Shown piece by piece: positions 12,191-23,484 of a stretch of DNA of 64,000 nt. Position 1 is the first letter of the stretch. Each line of letters starts with the position of its first letter. Location of the stretch: contig BCIA01000005.1 of the NCBI GenBank assembly GCA_001599815.1, positions 2,087,088-2,151,087 of the forward strand, in the 5' to 3' direction. The translations under genes and the position numbers were made by a program. Under the pieces are notes generated by a model, which worked only from the letters and a program-made list of their open reading frames with translations, was not told the DNA's origin and did no database searches. Source of the DNA: Furcasterigmium furcatum. Its lineage: Eukaryota; Ascomycota; Sordariomycetes; Glomerellales; Plectosphaerellaceae.

Positions 12191-13438
12191 ATGAGCAAGC
12201 CAGGCCTCTCCTTCGGGCTCAACCTTTCCAAAAGACCGGGCACATCCAAGCCCGCCCCCGCCAAGAGGAAACCCCTCTTCGGCGGCGGTGACGACTCCGA
12301 CGACGAAGCACCCCCGAAGCCCGGAAGCGCGCAAACCATCGACGACCTCGACAGCTTCGACAGCCCAGCCCCCCAGCCCGAGGAGTCGAGCAGGCGGAAA
12401 CCGAAATCCGGCAAGAATGCGCTCCTGAACCAGGCCCCGCCGACACTCAAGGCGAAAAAGGGCCAGGAGAGCACCATGTTCGGCGACCTCTCGAGCGCTC
12501 TCTCGTCGAAGCGCAACGCCGAGGCGGCGGAGGAGCTCGACCCGAGCGTGTACGACTACGACAAGGTGTACGACACGTTCAAGCCGCAGAACAACAAGAA
12601 GAAGGACGAAACGGCGGCGGAGCGCAAGCCGCGGTACATGACCAGCCTGCTCGCGGCGGCGAACGTGCGGAAGCGCGATGCGCTGATCGCGGAGGAGAAG
12701 AAGATCGCGAGGGACCGCGAGGCGGAGGGCGAGGAGTACGCGGGCAAGGAGAAGTTCGTGACGGAGGCGTACAAGCGGCAGCAGGAGGAGAACAAGCGGC
12801 TCGAGGAGGAGGAGAAGCGGAGGGAGGAGGAGGAGGCGAAGAAGAACAAGACCGGGGGCATGAACGCTTTCTACAAGGGGCTGTTGAATAAGGACGAGGA
12901 GAGGCACAGGGAGATGATGCAGGCTGCGGAGGAGAAGGCGAAGCAGGGGCCTGCGGAGGAGCAGCCGGCGGATGAGGCGGAGGACGCCACGGATGCCGAC
13001 AAGGCGCGGGAGATCAACGAGATGGGCGGCTCGATCGCGGTCAACGAGGAGGGACAGGTCGTGGACAAGCGGCAGCTCCTGCGAGGGGGTCTCAACGTCG
13101 ACGCGAAGAAGGAGGCGAGAGCCCAGAAGGAGTCTGCTGCTGCTCGGGAGCGACAGCGGGAAGAGGAGCGGCGGCGCAGGGAGGATGCGTCACGGGGGAG
13201 CGGGTTCGTGGGCGCCGGGGGCAAGGGGGCGATGCGGGAGCGGCAGACGCGGATGCTGGAGCAGCAGCTCGAGGCGGCCCTCAAGCGGACGCGGGACGAC
13301 GAGGAAGAGGAGCAAGAGAAGGTGGAGAGGGCGACCAAGTCGCGCAAGACGGAGGGAGAGATCTCGAGCGCGAAGGAGCGCTATCTCGCGCGCAAGCGGG
13401 AGGCGGAGGAGGCGAAGAAGAAGGGTCTGGCAGAATGA
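12191..13438 (+). CDS. Nuclear speckle splicing regulatory protein 1-like (CCDC55/DUF2040)
   Basis: A single exon of 415 residues starting MSKPGLSFGLNL. Residues 1-95 are basic and low in complexity. The conserved core (about 95-225) begins at MFGDLSSALSSKRNAE, includes YDYDKVYDTFK, RKPRYMTSLLAAANVRKRD and a long Glu/Lys/Arg coiled coil, and ends near NAFYKGLLNKDE. This is the N-terminal signature of NSRP1/CCDC55. The rest is charged coiled coil ending ERYLARKREAEEAKKKGLAE. Animal NSRP1 is a nuclear protein that alters splice-site choice; a pre-mRNA-processing role here is inferred. I start at 12191 rather than at the in-frame ATG 65 codons upstream because the family motif MSKPGLSFGLNL is typical of the true N-terminus. 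Confidence 0.85.
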   Translation: MSKPGLSFGLNLSKRPGTSKPAPAKRKPLFGGGDDSDDEAPPKPGSAQTIDDLDSFDSPAPQPEESSRRKPKSGKNALLNQAPPTLKAKKGQESTMFGDLSSALSSKRNAEAAEELDPSVYDYDKVYDTFKPQNNKKKDETAAERKPRYMTSLLAAANVRKRDALIAEEKKIARDREAEGEEYAGKEKFVTEAYKRQQEENKRLEEEEKRREEEEAKKNKTGGMNAFYKGLLNKDEERHREMMQAAEEKAKQGPAEEQPADEAEDATDADKAREINEMGGSIAVNEEGQVVDKRQLLRGGLNVDAKKEARAQKESAAARERQREEERRRREDASRGSGFVGAGGKGAMRERQTRMLEQQLEAALKRTRDDEEEEQEKVERATKSRKTEGEISSAKERYLARKREAEEAKKKGLAE

Positions 13439-13730
13439 GTTGGTTGGCATATCAAAAATCGAGATACCCCTTGCCGGCTGGATGCCTGGCGTTTATGGCT
13501 CTATAACACACGAGAGAGCTACTTTTATGGCTCAAGCTGCTTTCCATCCCATCGTACATGTCGACGTCTGCGACGGCTTCGGCCCGCATCCTCGGGCCAT
13601 TTCAAATCCTACACAAAATCGGGCGTGGTGGTACAGACCGGCTGGGCGGGTATCTTCCCGCCGGTCGCCGTCTTTTCTTCTCCTGAATATTTCCTCCTCT
13701 TTCCTTGTTTCCGCGGAGCGTAATTAGGTT

Positions 13731-14063
13731 CTAGAAGCTGGGGTTGCCCTGCTCCTGGCGTATCCGGGCGATGTATGCCGAGTTGACCTGGTTCCAGGCG
13801 GCCATGTACTTCTCCATGCACGAGGTCATGCATGTTGTCTCGCCGCTGGAGAGGGAGGTGCCAGGCTTGGGGACGCACTTCTCGAAGCAGTTCTCCTGGA
13901 GTTTCTGTTGCGCGAGCGATTAGCTGGCTGGCCGAATGCGCCGGAATAAATTGCGATGCAATGGTGTGGTATGGCATACCTCGATCAGGACACGGGCGTT
14001 GGCCATGTTGGCCTCCTGGAGGACCTGCTTCATGAGCGCCTTCTTGACCGAGTCGGAGTCCAT
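13731..14063 (-). CDS. tim13: Mitochondrial inner-membrane import chaperone Tim13
   Basis: Two exons (14063-13980 and 13904-13731) give 85 residues. The twin Cx3C signature of small Tims is present: CFEKC (34-38) and CMTSC (53-57), separated by 14 residues, in a short helical protein. With its partner Tim8 it should form the hexameric chaperone of the intermembrane space that carries hydrophobic precursors such as Tim23 toward the inner membrane. Length and the segment MKQVLQEANMANARVLIEKL match Tim13 rather than Tim8, 9 or 10. The gene is convergent with the NSRP1-like gene and divergent from the lectin gene, with 455 bases between the two start codons. Confidence 0.9.
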
Positions 14064-14518
14064 TTTGGCGGTAGTTAGGGAGGAATTGTTGGGACCGGAG
14101 GGGGTTGTCGTCGTGCAGTTGCTTGCTCTTGGGTAGTTGTCCGAAGTGACGATTCTCAGAATTGAAGAGCTTGAATGCAAGGCTACGACAAGCGTGGCTA
14201 GTGCGACCATGCCCGCGCCACAGGCCCGCTGCCTCGGGCCACCTCACTGGCGGGCGGGACCGTGACCACCTTGGGGAGCTCCAAAAAGAGGACAGCTAAT
14301 GGCCCGGGAGACTTTCCAGGTCGAGAGCCACCGAAGCGACTTGCACGCACGCACACCACACCACACACGAGACCACCTCTCCCCAACACAGCCCCGACCG
14401 CATCTGTGTTGCTGGACTCGCGGTTGCTACTGGGACAATCAATCCTTCGTCTCGACCAATTCCCTTCTTTCCCTCTCCTTCGAATCGCTACTCTTCTTCC
14501 CTTCCCACACTTGCAAGC
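14064..14518. promoter_or_regulatory. Shared divergent promoter of tim13 and the L-lectin gene
   Basis: The 455 bases between the two divergent start codons must carry both promoters. The plus-strand side ends in a CT-rich tract just before 14519, typical of fungal transcription start regions. No single named operator is clear. Confidence 0.45.
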
Positions 14519-15678
14519 ATGTGGCTCAAGTCACTGGTGTCGGCCCTGGGGCTGGCCACTCTGGTCCGTGGCCAGAGCGACGACGATGGCGAAGTCAGGA
14601 GCATCGGGGTATGTCGCGAGAGCTCTGTAATCCTGAGTGAATCAATCAATGGCTGACCGTGAACTAGCTGCGCACCCACTCGCTGCAACAGGTTTGAATG
14701 GCCTCCCTGCGCCCATGATCCAACTGCTGAACACGCGACAGCCCTACCTCGACTCGGACATGCAGAGCCGCTGGTACGACTTTGGCGGCGATACGATCAT
14801 TCGGACGGACTCGTACGTGTTGCAATAAGAAATTGGGAGAGAGAGAGAGAGAGAGAAGCAGAATGGACGACTGACGATGGCCGCACAGCTACATCCGCCT
14901 GACATCAGACCGCGCATCGCAGACCGGCTGGCTCTTCTCAAGGGTCCCCCTTACTGCGACCAACTGGGAGATCGAGGTCGAGTTCAAGATCTCGGGCAAG
15001 AGCTCTCTGTACGGCGACGGCTTCGCCTTCTGGGTGACCAAGGGGCGCGCCAACGTTGGCCCCGTGTTCGGATCCGAGGACAAGTTCGACGGGCTGGGCG
15101 TCTTCTTCGACACGTACAAGAACAACCGACCGGGGGTTGTGTTCCCGTACGTGATGGCGATGCACGGCGACGGCAACACGGTCTACGACAAGGACAACGA
15201 CGGCAAGGGCACTGAGCTGGCGGGATGCTCGGCGCGGGGGATCCGCAACGCCGCCATCCCGACCAAGTTCAAGCTGACCTACTTCCAGGACAAGATGCTC
15301 AAGCTGGAGCTGCAGTACAAGACGGAGGGCGAGTGGCAGCTGTGCTTCGAGACGCGCGAGCCCCCGGCGCTGCCGTCCGTGTCGTACCTGGGCTTCAGCT
15401 CCGAGACGGGCGAGCTGCACGACAACCACGACATCATCTCCGTGGCGGCCAAGAACCTCTACAACGCGCCCAAGCGCAACAGCAACACGGGCGGCTCCTC
15501 GGGCTCGGGCAAGTCGGCGAACCGCAAGTCGGGCAAGAGCAGCAGCAGCAACGGAAGCAGCGGCGGCAGCTGGACGTGGTTCTTCTTCAAGGTGTTCATG
15601 TTCTTCGCGGTGCTGGGCGGAGGCTACGTCGGGTACACGGCGTGGAGGGCGAAGAACGATAAGCGCCACCGGTTCTAG
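14519..15678 (+). CDS. L-type (legume-like) lectin cargo receptor, VIP36/ERGIC-53/Emp47 family
   Basis: Four exons (14519-14608, 14668-14691, 14742-14812, 14889-15678) give 324 residues; exon 2 is only 24 bases. A signal peptide (MWLKSLVSALGLATLVRG) is followed by the luminal lectin domain beginning LRTHSLQQPYLDSDMQSRWYDFGG. It contains YGDGFAFWVTKGR and GLGVFFDTYKNN, where the Asp and Asn side chains bind calcium and mannose in this family, then GELHDNHDI. A Gly/Ser-rich stalk, one membrane span near the C-terminus (WFFFKVFMFFAVLGGGYVGY) and a short basic tail AKNDKRHRF follow. The family moves high-mannose glycoproteins between ER and Golgi; the terminal Phe could help ER exit. The third intron contains a GA repeat at about 14836-14855. 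Confidence 0.9.
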
Positions 15679-17981
15679 GGGGCGTGACGGACGGGGAGAT
15701 GGATCACGGAGCCCTGCTGCAGGGCTGCTGCGTGAGAAGCGGTATGGCCTAGGAACGACGGCACGAAGACAAACGGGACCGGCACGAGGGGGCAGACGTC
15801 TGATGAGTGAGCAGCCATCCAATACTTACATACCACCAGCCACTGCACGGGGCAGGGCAGGGCACCAAAATGTTATCTTTTTTGCGATCTACTGTACTTG
15901 TATCTCGCTCGGCCGGGCTGAGGAGACGAGACGACGCTTCTGCGGGGTGATGTGACGACTGCAGCGTGGCTCAAGGCGGCCGTGTCAAAGGGGCGCCGGG
16001 CATCAATCGAGGCCGGAAGAGCAGGCCGGGCTGTCCGGTGTCGACCGCGGTGGTGGAGAGGCGATGTCGATCGGCGCTCTCCACCCCGACTTGGATGGCG
16101 GAGGAGCGGCGCCAATTGGTCGATGGGGGCATGGAGTCCCCCACGCATCCGGATGCCACCTTCCAGAGAGCGCAGTGATGCAGCAGCGGCAAGGATGTCT
16201 GTCTGTCGGCTGCGCAAGCAAGCAAGCATGGACGGGAAGCTCTGAGGCGAGGTGGGCTCTGCTGGCGATTAACTGATATGAGGGGATATTCCAGGTCATT
16301 CTTTTCCTGCTGGGTTTCCTCTTCTCCTGCATCCTGACTTCTCTCTCTCTCCCGGAGAAGAAGTACAAGCATGGCCGACTTGGAGGTGTCAGTTGGAGCA
16401 AACACCATCATCGCCACAAGCCCCGATCCGCGCCAGCACTGAGGACTGGACTGGCCGCCCGACAACCAAAAGAAAGGAGCGGCGCGGAACGGGAACATCC
16501 CCGCATCCCTCCAGTGGTAGGTCCGTCCTAGTAGCACGCAGCTCAACCTTGGGCTTGGGCTAACCTTGGGCGCCCCGCTGACTGCCCAGGTGCTGTGCCC
16601 GCACCGCCAGTGAGTGAGGATTCCATTGGAAAGTCAATTGGACCCCTCAGCTCTGTCGTCACCTTCACATTTCACCTCCCTGCACTTCCGATCCTCTTCT
16701 CTCAAACCCCCTCGTCGCATCTCAGACCGGAAGACCTACTGTCGCAATCAGCAGTACCGACATCTCAGACGCAAGAGGCTTCCGAGCTTCCACGGCCAGC
16801 CATCCCAAGTGAACGAGTCCATCCCATCCCCGGTCAGTCCACAGCACAGTACAAGTACCTCCAGACGGAGTCGACCTGAGCTTCTCCGGCGGAAATACGT
16901 CAGCGACCCAGGATTATTCTCCTGCTGTACGGGCAGCCATCCCACCAGACAGACAACCGCTGCCGGAGCTTCGGCTCACCTACCTTGAGATACCTCCCGG
17001 GTATCATTGCCACAGGTAAGAAAGCAGGCTCTCACAAGCTTCATTACCCCCTCATGGCGGCGCCCCTTTGATGCTTGTGGCTGTCAGTCGGTTGGAGCCC
17101 CTCAATTCCATCTCTGTCCGCGTCCTTGGCCCGTCCAGCTCTCCCCCTCATCTGTCCCGCCGCCGCTTCTTTGTCTCGACTGCATCCGTACATGTTCTCA
17201 TCCCTCATAGCAATCAATCAGTCAATCAGCCAACCTAACGTACGTTGCTCTGCCAGCTTGTAGGTTCCCAATCCATATCCCGCCCGCCCTCTCAATCACC
17301 TCGCGTCCGCGTCAAAACACCTAAGAAGCTCGGTGGCTGCTCTGTCTCCATCCGCAAGCTCGGCTCCGCGACCACAGCTCCCCCGGCTTCTTGGAACCAT
17401 TGTCCTCTAATTATACATCACTTCTACCTGTACCTACCTTACAACACCTACATCCCCTTACCTCCCCCGCCTGGAATGCGCCAGCCCGTGCCTGCATCTA
17501 CCCTTGGCCGGCGTTGTTACATTACAATCGACAATGGTCTGTGCAAGAGATCCCGGTTCCGCCTCTAACACGAATCCGCACAGATCCACACCGCTTCCTG
17601 TTAGCGGCCCAGCCTCAGCTCAGCGCTCGATCCTCCCTGCCTGCCCGCCCGCCGCCCGCCCGGCTGCTGCGATTGACCATCCAACACATCGCCGCTGTCC
17701 CTCCGTCGTCGGTCTCCAGCTGCTCCCGCCCTGGAATTCTCGTCGCGAGGCAACTTCGGCCTGCCACGTCCTTCCCTCTCGCCCTCTCTTCGTGCCCAGC
17801 TCACGGCCATTCGATCTTAGCTCCCTGCAGCGCTCCAACTGCGCGATTCCGGCACGCATCCATCCATCCACCTACCTGTACGCTCCCGCCGCCGCCGCTC
17901 CTTTGAGAGGGGCGCGAAATCGCTTCGTTCCTCCGCCCACGCCCACATCGCGACTACCGCTCCTCCCTCATCTCCCTCTAT
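15679..17981. other. Long leader and promoter region of the PKA gene
   Basis: No independent gene is supported in these 2.3 kb. The right half (about 16600-17980) is strongly C- and T-rich, as in fungal promoters and 5' leaders. An ATG-initiated open frame from 17534 runs through to 18427, across the kinase start codon in another frame; I treat it as an upstream ORF or chance frame (see findings). Confidence 0.5.
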
Positions 17982-19756
17982 ATGCCTTCGCTCCACCTGT
18001 CCGGGCTGCTGAAGAAGAAGCGGACGAAAGAGTCACATCCAGATCCGCAGGGCCAAGCCCAGGGCCAGCAGCCGCAAACCTCGACCTCCCCCAGTCAGCC
18101 CACCAGCCCGGTGACGCCTACCTCCTCCCGCGGTCACCAGGGCTCCATCGCCGCCCTCGCCTCCTCCCCTCCTGCCTCGGCCGGCTCCAACCGCGACCAG
18201 GCCCAGACTGCGACCGCCGGGCAGCAGCAATCGCCGCAGCCAAAACAACAGCAGCAGCAGGATCTCGATTCGGCGGCCGCGAACCAGGCCGACCCGTCCC
18301 CCGGCATGAATCCCGTCTCCGTCCAGCAGCAGCCCTTCCACAACAACGTGCCGACAGGCCTGCAGTCCGAGTCGCAAAAGAGCCTCCCGAGCATCAGCAA
18401 CCTCATCAACCCTCCCCAGCAGCATGACGCCTCGAACTCAAACACCAACAATAATACCAGCAATTCCTATCTGAACCAGCCACCCCCGCACCCGCCGCAG
18501 TCCACGAGCCCCGGCACGAACCTAGAACAGCTGCAGCAGCAACAGGCCCAGTCCATGATGCACCCGCCGCCCCAGCAGCAACAGCAGCAATGGCAGGGTC
18601 AGCACGGCCAGGATCAGGCGCACCAGAACCAGGCGCCCGCGGCCCGCCAGACCAAGGGCAAATACACCTTGACGGACTTTGAGCTGCTCAGGACGGTCGG
18701 CACGGGCAGCTTCGGCAGGGTACATCTGGTCCAGTCCAAGCACAACTCGCGCTTCTACGCCATCAAGGTGCTCAAAAAGGCGCAGGTCGTCAAGATGAAG
18801 CAGGTGGAACATACTAACGATGAGAGGCGCATGCTGGCCGAGGTCAAGCACCCATTCCTGCTCACCCTCTGGGGCACATTCCAGGACTGCAAGAACCTGT
18901 ACATGGTCATGGACTTTGTCGAGGGCGGCGAGCTCTTCTCTCTGCTGCGCAAGTCTGGCCGCTTCCCTAACCCGGTCGCCAAGTTCTACGCCGCCGAGGT
19001 CACGCTCGCCCTTGAATACCTGCACTCGCGAAACATCATCTACCGAGACCTCAAGCCGGAGAACCTGCTCCTCGACCGGCACGGCCACCTCAAGATTACC
19101 GATTTTGGGTTCGCCAAGCGGGTCCCGGACAAGACGTGGACGCTCTGCGGCACGCCCGACTACCTGGCACCAGAAGTGGTCTCCAACAAGGGCTACAACA
19201 AATCTGTCGACTGGTGGGTGCCCGTGCCCCTTCTCAATGCTCCCAAGTGTGACGAACGAAAACGCTGACCGACTGATCCTATCTGCAGGTGGTCTCTGGG
19301 GATCCTGGTGTACGAAATGCTCTGCGGTTACACGCCGTTCTGGGACAGCGGATCACCGATGAAGATCTACGAAAACATCCTGCGCGGCAAGGTCAAGTAC
19401 CCGGGGTATCTGGACGCGCACGCGCGCGACCTGCTCGAGAAGCTCATCACGGCCGACCTGTCGAAACGCCTTGGCAACCTGTACGGTGGTTCCGAAGACG
19501 TCAAGCGGCACCCGTGGTTCGCCGAGGTGACTTGGGAGCGGCTGGCCAAGAAGGACATCGACGCGCCCTACAGCCCGCCCGTGAAGGGGGGCACTGGAGA
19601 CGCGAGCCAGTTCGACCGGTACCCGGAGGAGACGGAAAAGTACGGGGCTACGGGCTCGGATGAGTGAGTGCAACGAACAGCCCGGCGATCGCATGTGAGG
19701 GAGGTTGGGACTGACTTTGACCCCACAGACACGGCCACCTCTTTACCGAGTTCTGA
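17982..19756 (+). CDS. pkaA: cAMP-dependent protein kinase catalytic subunit (PKA-C)
   Basis: Three exons (17982-19213, 19289-19663, 19729-19756) give 544 residues; the last exon has only 28 bases. The first 225 residues are Gln/Pro/Ser-rich and disordered, with runs of Gln. The kinase domain begins at KYTLTDFELL: Gly loop GTGSFGRVH, ATP-binding Lys in YAIKVLKK (about 261), catalytic loop YRDLKPEN (about 355), DFGFAKRV (about 373) and activation loop TWTLCGTPDYLAPE, in which the Thr of TWT is the family's activating phosphosite. The C-terminal AGC extension ends HGHLFTEF, the hydrophobic motif that binds back to the kinase and is encoded across the last splice junction. It should act downstream of adenylate cyclase on growth, development and nutrient response. 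The start MPSLHLSGLLKKKRTKE resembles other fungal PKA-C N-termini. Confidence 0.95.
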
Positions 19757-21015
19757 GGACCACCCACCAACCCCATGATGAACGATCGAACGAAACGAAG
19801 CGAAGTGACGAGTTGACCGGGGCGGCCCGTGATGTGAGATATGTCCATATAAGCAGCTGGGGAACGCGGCGACTCATCTTGGAGTACAAGTACACGGCGA
19901 TCCGCGGGCGGGAGTTTTGACTTGGATACGGACGGCTGGGGGAGGGTTCACGGCTGGGGCTCGGGGTCCATGAACGGGGGGCAGGCGCATTCATTTTGGG
20001 CCGATGTCTATGATTTCGAAGCCGGCCGGGCTGTCCTGGGGCGGGAGGCCGCAGGCAGTCTGGGTATTGTTCCAAACGTGAAAAAAATGGGAGGGGCTCA
20101 CCGAGCCTCGGGGGACGAGGGTTGAGTTCAACAACAGCAGCACCAGCAGTGTTATAGTAGTATCAACCCAGGCAGAATACCTACATACAACGAGTAACAC
20201 ATGGAGGGGCAGCACTCTTCGGTCGGTCCGCTTGCTGGTGTGGAGGCGAAGAGCGGTCAGCGAGGCTGCTCGAGTGATGAGCCCACCCTTCGTTAATAAC
20301 TGACCTCTGGACTCTCACTTGCACTGCCCGAGACTTCTGGGCCCGGTGCGGGGTCCACCCACTCCACCGTTCGGACTTAGCTCAGCGGGAGGCGGGAGGG
20401 CCGGTCCCCTGCCGCCAGGCCGTGGCGCCATTGGTTCGGGGGGACAAACGGACTGCGGAGGGGGCTGGGAGCCCCAACGTGGTGCAGCTGCAGCAGTGGA
20501 GAGGCCCATCTGTAGGCCATCGGGGGCGCTGTCAGTTGCTTCTCTCTGGTTCTGCAGGTGAGAGATCCGCGGGGGACCGCTCTGGCGCTGACTGGCTGGG
20601 GGGAGACGGAGACCGCAGGGCTGGAGCGGGCTTTTTTTTTCTTCTTCTTCGTATTTCCTCTTTCTCTTCCGTTGAATCGACAGAGAGATGGTGAGTGTTG
20701 CTTGTTTGATGCGACTTCGACTTCGGCTTTGCGATAGGGTATTATCCAGTTGCTGCTGTTTCGACGACCTGCGTGGCTTGGCCGGGATTGCCTGGTCTGA
20801 GTGCCGAGCGGTGGTGTAAGTCGTGCCAAGCAACGGTGGCTGGCCTTGGGCGACGACTTTCTACGAGAAGAGCCGGGCGGGATAGAGGTAGCGCTTGCGG
20901 CGGCTGGCGCGACGACCTGGACGACTGACGAAGACTGGAGGCGACTTGGGGAGACAGACGACTGGCGAGAACGGACGACGACGACGGCGAGGAGAGAGAG
21001 GACGAGGCTGCCAGG
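19757..21015. other. Spacer and promoter before the CorA-like gene
   Basis: Contains the 3' flank of the kinase gene and then the promoter of the next gene. A pyrimidine tract with a run of T lies at about 20631-20670, about 350 bases before the start codon. No other gene is supported. Confidence 0.45.
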
Positions 21016-22827
21016 ATGGCTGTGGACGACGTGGCTGTCACAATGGACGAGTACATGTTCCGGATCTTCCTGGGGCAATGCCGCGAGGTGCCGGAAGCGA
21101 CGAGTTATGTCGAGGTGATGAATTACTCGGTGAGTGGGCTTTTATTTCTCGTCGTCTGTGGCAGATGGATGAGGCCAGTCTCACTGACTTGCAGCTCAGG
21201 ACCCCGTCTACAACTCGGCCGAGGAGCATCTCTTGACGGATGATGAGTTTGACAACTTTCTCCACGCCAGGGTAAGATGACTGCTCGTAGGGGTGGCCAT
21301 GGGAAGAGAGACTGACAGGATCCAGGGCGCCTTTGCTCCGCCGATGAGGATGAACGCCGAATCCAAGCTCCAAAGCGGAATCCGGCTCGTGTGAGTTCGC
21401 TGCTGAGCGCATGAGAACTCGAGGGGAAAACACCACGACTGACCTCCCTCAGCTTCCAGAAGAACGCCCAGCACAAGGACACCTTCACACCCTTCGTCAT
21501 CACGCTCCCCGCAGAGAGGTACGCGACCATGATCCGCGTCATGCGCCTCCCCTACCGCGCCATCGAGGGTACCAGCGTCGTCGGCCCCTTCTTCTGGTGC
21601 GCCTTCGACCAGGACGACGAGGACCCCCATCTGCAAATCATCTTCCGCAAGTCCGACGTCCGCAAGAAGGGCAAGACCCGCGGCTGGGAGATCATGCTCT
21701 CCCACGCCCTTAACACGGGCATCACGACCGGATACGTAAAGGGCACCCCGTCGTCCGACATCATCGAGTCCGTCAAGGCCATCAAGCACCTCGCCGGGCA
21801 GGTCGCGCACCCGCTCCTCCTGCCCATGATCATCCTCAGCTACGACCTCTCGCCCGTCAACGACCAGAAGCAGCGCGACGCGCGCGAGTGGCTGCGCCGC
21901 CTCGAGCACGCGGTGAGCATGCGCAACGAGATCGAGGACAAGGACGGCTACGTGCGCGAGGACGGCGTCATGGAGGTCGACGCCATCAGCCGCGACCTGG
22001 TCGAGTGCCACTCGCAGGTCCTCTGGAAGCGGCCGCAGGCGTACATGAGCGTCGTCGCCGAGATGGAGGAGGCCATGGCGCGCTTCTGGGAGCGGCTGCC
22101 CGAGTCGCGCAAGCAGGGCCCGCTCGGCGCCGCGCTGGACAAGCAGCACCGCAGCCTGAGGAGCAGGCTGAACTTTTACAAGATCAAGCTGCACGGCATC
22201 AAGAACTACCAGGCCACGACGCTGGAGAGGCTGAACATCCAGCGGAGCGCGGTAGGTCCCTGTCATGCCCTGCCACCCGTGGAAAATTGTTTGCTAACTT
22301 GCCACAGCTGTATAACCTGCTCTCGCAGCGCGAGTCGAAGATTCAGTTCCAGATGGCCGGCGAGCAGAGGCGGCTTGCGCACGCGAGCAAGCGGGACAGT
22401 ACGGCGATGAAGACCATCTCGCTCCTCGGCGCTGTCTTCCTTCCGGGTACCCTCGTGTCGTCGATTTTCAGCATGACATTTTTCGACTTTCAAGAAGGTT
22501 CGTCGTGGCTTTCCTCCCCCCGCCCCCTGACCAGCATGGCTTGGCTGCCTTGCGCCGCCAGATGCTAACTTTCGCTCTCTAGGCGCCAACCCCGTCGTCT
22601 CGGGCCAGCTATGGATCTTCTTCGCCATCTCGATCCCCGTGACGGCCCTGATCGTGGCGGGGNGGATGCTCTTCGACCGCCGGCGCGAGGGGCGGTTCAA
22701 GTCGGAGGACGACGACCTGGAGAAGAACATTGAGCACATGGAGGCCGATATCATGGCCATGATGCGCAAGCGGACGATGAGCAAGGCGAACACGTGGACG
22801 TCGGCCACGACGCCGGTCAAAGCCTGA
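21016..22827 (+). CDS. CorA-like two-span membrane protein (fungal type)
   Basis: Six exons (21016-21129, 21200-21271, 21326-21390, 21453-22251, 22308-22497, 22583-22827) give 494 residues. The N-terminal 340 residues are soluble and helical, with PFFWCAFDQDDEDPHLQIIFRK and a long charged helix before the membrane. Two C-terminal spans follow: TISLLGAVFLPGTLVSSIFSM (about 386-406) and LWIFFAISIPVTALIVAG (about 423-440). The layout is that of CorA Mg2+ channels, but the GMN filter at the end of the first span is replaced by SMT (405-407), as is common in fungal CorA-like proteins. Mg2+ transport should therefore not be assumed. The acceptor of exon 2 must be at 21199, since the CAG at 21194 would cause a stop. 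One base (22663) is undetermined, leaving residue 441 unknown. Confidence 0.8.
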
Positions 22828-23262
22828 GAGAGGCGAGGCTTCTGCTTCTGCTTCTGCCTTTGGGGTGGCTTCGGAGGAGGCCTGATGAGAAGACTCAGGG
22901 GTCAGGGGCGAGCCACTGGTGCGTATATGCTTCACGACTGACGACTCGATGCGTTCATGAAACGATATATTTGGGATTTTTGTGTATTTTAGAGTGTAGA
23001 TCCACGACGCGATGACTCGAAACTGGCAGCATTTGCCCTTCCCCAAGTCGTCCTGCCTGAACCTCCGTGGTGTAAGTTGAGCGCCACCAGTTTGGCCTCA
23101 ATGGTGCCTGTCGCCATCCATGAATCCCCTGATGACCGAAGCCCTGGACCCCCTCTGAGGACCAGTCTATAAAAGAGCGGCCTCCCTCCCTCCTGTCTCG
23201 ATTTCTTCTTCTCCTTTTCTTCTCCATCCGAGTGCTCGGGCATTACGCGGATCCGTGAGGCT
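22828..23262. other. Spacer with TATA promoter
   Basis: The left part is an AT-richer 3' flank. The right part carries a TATA box and a CT-rich leader for the small downstream open frame. Confidence 0.4.
23168..23175 (+). promoter_or_regulatory. TATA box upstream of the 73-residue ORF
   Basis: TATAAAAG, 95 bases before the ATG at 23263 and followed by a pyrimidine-rich leader. This arrangement is expected of a real promoter. Confidence 0.5.
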
Positions 23263-23484
23263 ATGGCTGAGATCGTGTTTTTGCTAGTTGAAAACTATGT
23301 TTTCGACCGTCTCCTCGCCGACTTCGTGCGCGGCTTGGGAATCTTTGGAACCTATCCTTTCGGGGTTTTGCTTTCATTGCTTGCGGTCCTGCGGATCGTG
23401 GTGAAGAAGGTGAAGACGAAGCCTGTGGTTGGTAACATACTGCCGAGGCCTCAGCAGCAGACGAATAGGGGGAATGAGGATTAG
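23263..23484 (+). CDS. Very small predicted membrane protein
   Basis: An intron-free frame of 73 residues. Residues 1-50 are mainly hydrophobic (MAEIVFLLVENYVFDRLLAD, then GTYPFGVLLSLLAVLRIVV) with one probable membrane span. A Lys-rich patch (KKVKTK) follows, and the tail is polar with QQQ. I do not recognise a family. The case for a gene is the clean TATA box 95 bases upstream, the CT-rich leader, and a similarly small membrane-protein gene with the same promoter style next to it. Codon use is less biased to C/G in the third position than in neighbouring conserved genes, so it could be a recent gene or a chance frame. Confidence 0.4.
   Translation: MAEIVFLLVENYVFDRLLADFVRGLGIFGTYPFGVLLSLLAVLRIVVKKVKTKPVVGNILPRPQQQTNRGNED

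Noticed and set aside
12170..13450. Leu/Arg-rich minus-strand frames
   Set aside because: They mirror the Glu/Lys-rich coiled coil of the NSRP1-like gene.
14836..14855. GA microsatellite
   Set aside because: A short simple repeat inside an intron of the L-lectin gene; no sign of function.
14938..15822. 294-codon minus-strand frame
   Set aside because: It is the antisense shadow of the L-lectin coding exon and has no domain.
20688..21014. Possible leader intron before the CorA-like gene (GTGAGT at 20691, CAG before 21015)
   Set aside because: The splice would create an overlapping upstream ATG in another frame; without cDNA it is not supported.
21208..22266. 352-codon minus-strand frame
   Set aside because: It is the antisense of the CorA-like exons; the sense strand has consistent introns and membrane spans.
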